Source of the DNA: Xylanimicrobium pachnodae JCM 13526 = NBRC 107786
GTDB lineage: Bacteria > Actinomycetota > Actinomycetes > Actinomycetales > Cellulomonadaceae
DNA: 64,000 nucleotides
Direction: 5' to 3'
Assembly: GCA_001592145.1 (NCBI GenBank)
Contig: BCWJ01000013.1
Span: forward strand, 59,518 to 123,517
Under the pieces are notes generated by a model. That model did no database searches and was not told the DNA's origin. It worked only from the letters and a program-made list of their open reading frames with translations. This document shows positions 61,189 through 64,000 of this stretch, piece after piece (position 1 is the first letter of the stretch; each line of letters starts with the position of its first letter). Both the position numbers and the translations under genes were made by a program.

Positions 61189-62108
61189 CGGATCACGCAA
61201 CCCCGGACCTCTCCGCCGTCCGCAACTCGCTCATCTCGGTCAAGGACACGCGCGGCACCAAGGCGTTCCGCTGGTTCAACTACGGGTTCCTGACGCTGCT
61301 CTCGGCGGCCACCCTGTTCCCGTTCATCAACCTGATCGCCGTGGCCTTCTCCTCGGAAGGCGCCATCCGTGCCCGCCAGGTGGGTCTGTGGCCGGTCGGG
61401 TTCAACACGACGACCTTCCAGAGCGTGCTCACCAACGAGCTGTTCTGGATCAACTACCGCAACACCGTCGTCTACACGGTGCTGTACACGATCATCGCGA
61501 TGGTGCTGACCACGATGTTCGCGTACGTGCTCAGCCGGCAGGATCTTCCGGGCCGCAAGTTCATGACCGGAATGGCCGTGTTCACCATGTTCTTCAGCGG
61601 CGGCATGGTCCCCCACTTCGTGGTGGTGGGTACCTGGTTCGGCCTGCGCAACACCATGTGGGCCGTGATCCTGCCGGGCGCGCTCAGCGTGTTCAACCTG
61701 CTGGTCATGAAGTCGTTCTTCGAGAACTTCCCCAAGGAGCTCGAAGAGGCGGCGGCCATTGACGGCCTGAACACCTTCGGCGTGTTCGCCCGCATCGTGC
61801 TCCCGCTCTCGAAGGCCGTTCTCGCGACGATGACGCTCTTCTACGCGGTGGCCATGTGGAACTCGTGGTTCAGCTCCATGATGTTCCTCTCCGACCGGAA
61901 CCTGCAGCCGGTCACGATGTTCCTGCGGAACCTCATCGCCGGCTCGCTGGCGCCTACCGAGGTTGGCGACCAGGCCGATTCCGCGCAGATCGGATCGAAC
62001 ATCCAGGCCGTGACGATGCTGCTCACGGTGCTTCCCATCATGTTCGTCTACCCGTTTGTCCAGAAGTTCTTCGTGTCGGGCGTCATGCTCGGCTCCGTCA
62101 AGGGCTGA
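61182..62108 (+). CDS. Oligosaccharide ABC permease, LplC/YtcP-like
   Basis: A 308-residue CUT1 permease of the YtcP/LplC branch. It has FNYGFLTLLSAATLFPFINL as first helix, the family stretch FFSGGMVPHFVVVGTWFGLR, the EAA loop LEEAAAIDGLNTFGVFARIV and the terminal VQKFFVSGVMLGSVKG. It starts at GTG 61182 (or the adjacent GTG 61185), both inside the end of the preceding gene, with GGGAG upstream. Together with LplB- and LipO/YtcQ-type partners it should import a plant-derived oligosaccharide, for instance a xylo- or pectic oligosaccharide; this is inferred. Confidence 0.87.
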   Translation: MVTDHATPDLSAVRNSLISVKDTRGTKAFRWFNYGFLTLLSAATLFPFINLIAVAFSSEGAIRARQVGLWPVGFNTTTFQSVLTNELFWINYRNTVVYTVLYTIIAMVLTTMFAYVLSRQDLPGRKFMTGMAVFTMFFSGGMVPHFVVVGTWFGLRNTMWAVILPGALSVFNLLVMKSFFENFPKELEEAAAIDGLNTFGVFARIVLPLSKAVLATMTLFYAVAMWNSWFSSMMFLSDRNLQPVTMFLRNLIAGSLAPTEVGDQADSAQIGSNIQAVTMLLTVLPIMFVYPFVQKFFVSGVMLGSVKG

Positions 62109-62182
62109 TTCCCACCCCCGTCTCAACCCCTCAGAAACCCCCGAAGCGTCGCACAACGACGTATCCAAAGAAGGAGACCCTC

Positions 62183-63856
62183 GTGAGGTTCACCAAGAAG
62201 GCCGCGGGCATGACCGCGACCGCGATCACCGTGGCGATGCTCGCCGCCGCCTGCGGCGGTGCCGCCGACGCCGAGACCCCGGCGGACGCGCCCGCCGCCG
62301 ATGCCGGCAACGGCTCGCTCATCCCCGACTCGGGCCGTGTCGGCGCCATGGAGACCTTCGAGGTCGGCGACCGCTTCCAGGCGTCCGAGCAGATCACGCT
62401 CGACATGCTCTACCGCGTGCACCCCAACTACCCGATCGAGGACGACTGGCTGATCGTCCAGCAGTTCGAGGACATGGGCGTCGTGCTCGAGCGCGAGGAC
62501 ATCCTCATGGCCGACTGGGACACGCGTCGCGCCATGCTCATCGCCTCGGGTGACTTCCCGACCTTCGTCCCCGTGGTGTGGGGCGGCCAGGAGAGCGCCT
62601 GGTGGGCCGGCGGCAACCTGCTGCCCATCTCCGACTTCCTGGAGTACATGCCGCACGCGCAGCACTTCATCGAGGCGTGGGACGTCGAGGACGAGCTCGA
62701 GGGCCGCCGCCAGGAGGACGGCTCGATCTACAACCTCCCCGGCCTGCGGGAGATGCCGAACATCGAGTCCTCGTTCCTCATCAACAAGGACCTCTTCGAG
62801 GCCGCCGGTGCGCCCACCGAGTTCGACACGTTCGACGACTTCGCCGCGGCCATGAAGCTGGTCCAGGAGCACGGCGACGTCGACTTCGCGTACTCGCCGC
62901 GCTGGAACACGCAGGCCTCGGGCCCGCTGGGCGCCGCGCTCCAGATCGCCGCGCCGAACTTCGGTACCACGGCGGGCTGGAACCGCGAGGTCTCGATCTT
63001 CGACCACGAGGCGGGCGAGTTCGTCCCCCGTGTCGAGACCGAGGGCTTCCGTGAGCTCGTCGAGTGGTTCGCCGGCCTCAACGAGGCGGGCGTGCTCGAC
63101 CCGGAGATCACGCAGGAGGACGACGCCGCCGTCGCGAAGTTCATCAACGGCCGCTCGGCCGTCATCGAGACCAACCCCGGCGAGATGGACGGCGCGATCC
63201 GCCGTGGCGCCGAGGACCTGGGCCTGGACCTCAACGTCACCATGATCACCGTGCCCGCGGGCCCGGCCGGCAACAACATCACCGGCGGGCAGCTCGGCCC
63301 GGGCTTCGTGCTCAACTCCTCGATCGCGGACAGCCCGTACTTCCTGGCCACGCTGCAGTTCCTGGACTGGATCTTCTTCTCCGAGGACGGCCGTGAGTTC
63401 GCCCTGTGGGGCGTCGAGGGCGAGACCTTCGAGCGCGACGCCGACGGCTTCCCCGTGCTGGCCGAGGCCCTGGGCGGCGCCGACGCGAACGCCACCGAGA
63501 TCCTCCAGCAGCAGTTCGGCTTCCGTGACGGCGTCTGGATGCAGAACTGGGGCGGCTCGAACGCCCTCCTCCAGTCGGGCATGACCCCCGAGGTCCGCGA
63601 GTGGCACAACGCCATGAACGAGATCAAGACCGCGCTGCCCGTCAACCCGGCCGCGCCGATGACGGAGTCCGAGACCGAGCAGATGACGCTGGTCCAGGAG
63701 AGCACGCAGGCCGCCACCGACACGGGCGTCGCGCAGTTCATCCTGGGCAACCGGTCGATGGACGAGTGGGACACCTTCGTCCAGGAGATCCTGTCCGCCG
63801 GGGCGCAGCAGATCACCGATCTGATGAACGACGCCTACCAGCGCGCGCAGGGCTGA
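62183..63856 (+). CDS. Oligosaccharide ABC transporter solute-binding lipoprotein, YtcQ/LipO-like
   Basis: A 557-residue binding protein, longer than usual sugar-binding proteins, as is normal for the YtcQ/LipO group. The signal RFTKKAAGMTATAITVAMLA ends in a lipobox-like AAAC at about residue 24, followed by a Thr/Pro/Asp-rich linker. Segments such as YNLPGLREMPNIESSFLINK, GRSAVIETNPGEMD and LDWIFFSEDGREFALWGVEG are typical. The GTG start follows AAGGAG. It is third in the operon after the two permeases, and a 16-bp hairpin follows 34 bp after its stop. Confidence 0.88.
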   Translation: MRFTKKAAGMTATAITVAMLAAACGGAADAETPADAPAADAGNGSLIPDSGRVGAMETFEVGDRFQASEQITLDMLYRVHPNYPIEDDWLIVQQFEDMGVVLEREDILMADWDTRRAMLIASGDFPTFVPVVWGGQESAWWAGGNLLPISDFLEYMPHAQHFIEAWDVEDELEGRRQEDGSIYNLPGLREMPNIESSFLINKDLFEAAGAPTEFDTFDDFAAAMKLVQEHGDVDFAYSPRWNTQASGPLGAALQIAAPNFGTTAGWNREVSIFDHEAGEFVPRVETEGFRELVEWFAGLNEAGVLDPEITQEDDAAVAKFINGRSAVIETNPGEMDGAIRRGAEDLGLDLNVTMITVPAGPAGNNITGGQLGPGFVLNSSIADSPYFLATLQFLDWIFFSEDGREFALWGVEGETFERDADGFPVLAEALGGADANATEILQQQFGFRDGVWMQNWGGSNALLQSGMTPEVREWHNAMNEIKTALPVNPAAPMTESETEQMTLVQESTQAATDTGVAQFILGNRSMDEWDTFVQEILSAGAQQITDLMNDAYQRAQG

Positions 63857-63890
63857 TACCCAGCGCCGAGCAGTACCGAGCACCACCCGA

Positions 63891-63934
63891 GACCGCCGCC
63901 CGCCAGTCCAGCTGGCGGGCGGCGGTCCCCTTTT
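63891..63934 (+). terminator. Hairpin after the YtcQ-like binding-protein gene
   Basis: GACCGCCGCCCGCCAG (63891-63906) and its exact complement (63912-63927) form a 16-bp stem with a 5-nt loop, followed by CCCTTTT. This is the most terminator-like of the three hairpins that follow binding-protein genes here. Confidence 0.75.
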
Positions 63935-63985
63935 CCCGCCGGCGGCCGATCCCGCCAAGACCAACCCGTCCTGTGAGGTCCTCCC

Positions 63986-64000
63986 GTGAGCACGATTCTT
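63986..64000 (+). CDS. Possible start of a further gene (cut off by window edge)
   Basis: A GTG at 63986 opens VSTIL and then the window ends. It has a TGAGG about 10 nt upstream and is in the expected position for the next gene of a sugar cluster (often a glycoside hydrolase), but five codons are not enough to identify it. Confidence 0.35.

Overview
The window is chromosomal DNA of a very high-GC actinobacterium. Coding is dense, with strong G/C bias at third codon positions, many GTG starts and 1-4 nt ATGA/GTGA overlaps. WhiB1, PdtaS, mycothiol S-conjugate amidase (Mca), coproporphyrin-type haem genes and the block isoprenyl transferase / haemolysin III / small membrane protein / mca / DUF4307 / greA all point to Actinomycetota. 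A cellobiose phosphorylase very like the Cellulomonas enzymes, next to a ceb cellobiose operon, suggests a Cellulomonadaceae or Promicromonosporaceae plant-polymer degrader; the genus is not settled by the sequence. I see no rRNA, tRNA, CRISPR array, prophage or insertion sequence, and no gene-free stretch longer than 300 bp.

Layout. 1-6113: purK-purE (purE runs off the left edge) and two two-component systems, one OmpR-type and one NarL-type. 6256-9677: a MacB/LolD-type ATPase with an FtsX-like permease. 9795-13790: a large EccC/EssC-like triple-ATPase membrane protein without any type VII partners. 13768-16943: a four-helix membrane protein, whiB1, pdtaS and a DUF2505 protein. 17158-25948: a complete cellobiose module (CebE-type binding protein, two permeases, GH1 beta-glucosidase, CebR-type repressor) with a convergent GH94 cellobiose phosphorylase; operator-like palindromes lie in front of both promoters. 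26123-34629: amino-acid permease, bifunctional PutA, aldo/keto reductase, glutamate dehydrogenase and a PrmC-related methyltransferase, a nitrogen and proline/glutamate group. 34716-36592: HemH and HemQ. 36715-46309: a hexapeptide-repeat protein, glycerate kinase, MarR, isoprenyl transferase, haemolysin III, Mca, GreA, threonine dehydratase, an AI-2E-family membrane protein and a YdeI-like protein. 46457-50238: MsrA, a cupin, a LysR effector domain lacking its HTH, DUF5997 and an RlmG/RsmC-like methyltransferase. 50426-58874: a hexuronate module (LacI regulator, Pot-type ABC importer with its own ATPase, uronate isomerase, tagaturonate reductase). 58875-63856: a third LacI regulator divergent from an LplB/YtcP/YtcQ-type oligosaccharide importer. 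A further gene may begin at the right edge.

How the parts work together. Three carbohydrate modules each pair a LacI-family repressor with an ABC importer, and each shows its own palindrome: about TGGGAGCGCTNCCA for ceb, GCAAACGNTTGC for uronate and CGAAAGTTTCG for the third. The ceb and YtcQ-type importers carry no ATPase gene and presumably share an MsiK-like ATPase encoded elsewhere; the uronate importer has its own. All three solute-binding-protein genes are followed directly by a strong hairpin. Cellobiose could be split either by hydrolysis (BglC) or by phosphorolysis (Cbp), both apparently under one regulator. The main unexplained items are the orphan EccC/EssC-like ATPase with a codon-bias frame switch inside it, the HTH-less LysR effector protein with a basic tail, the Pot-type importer joined to uronate catabolism, and the twin operator in front of the haemolysin III gene.
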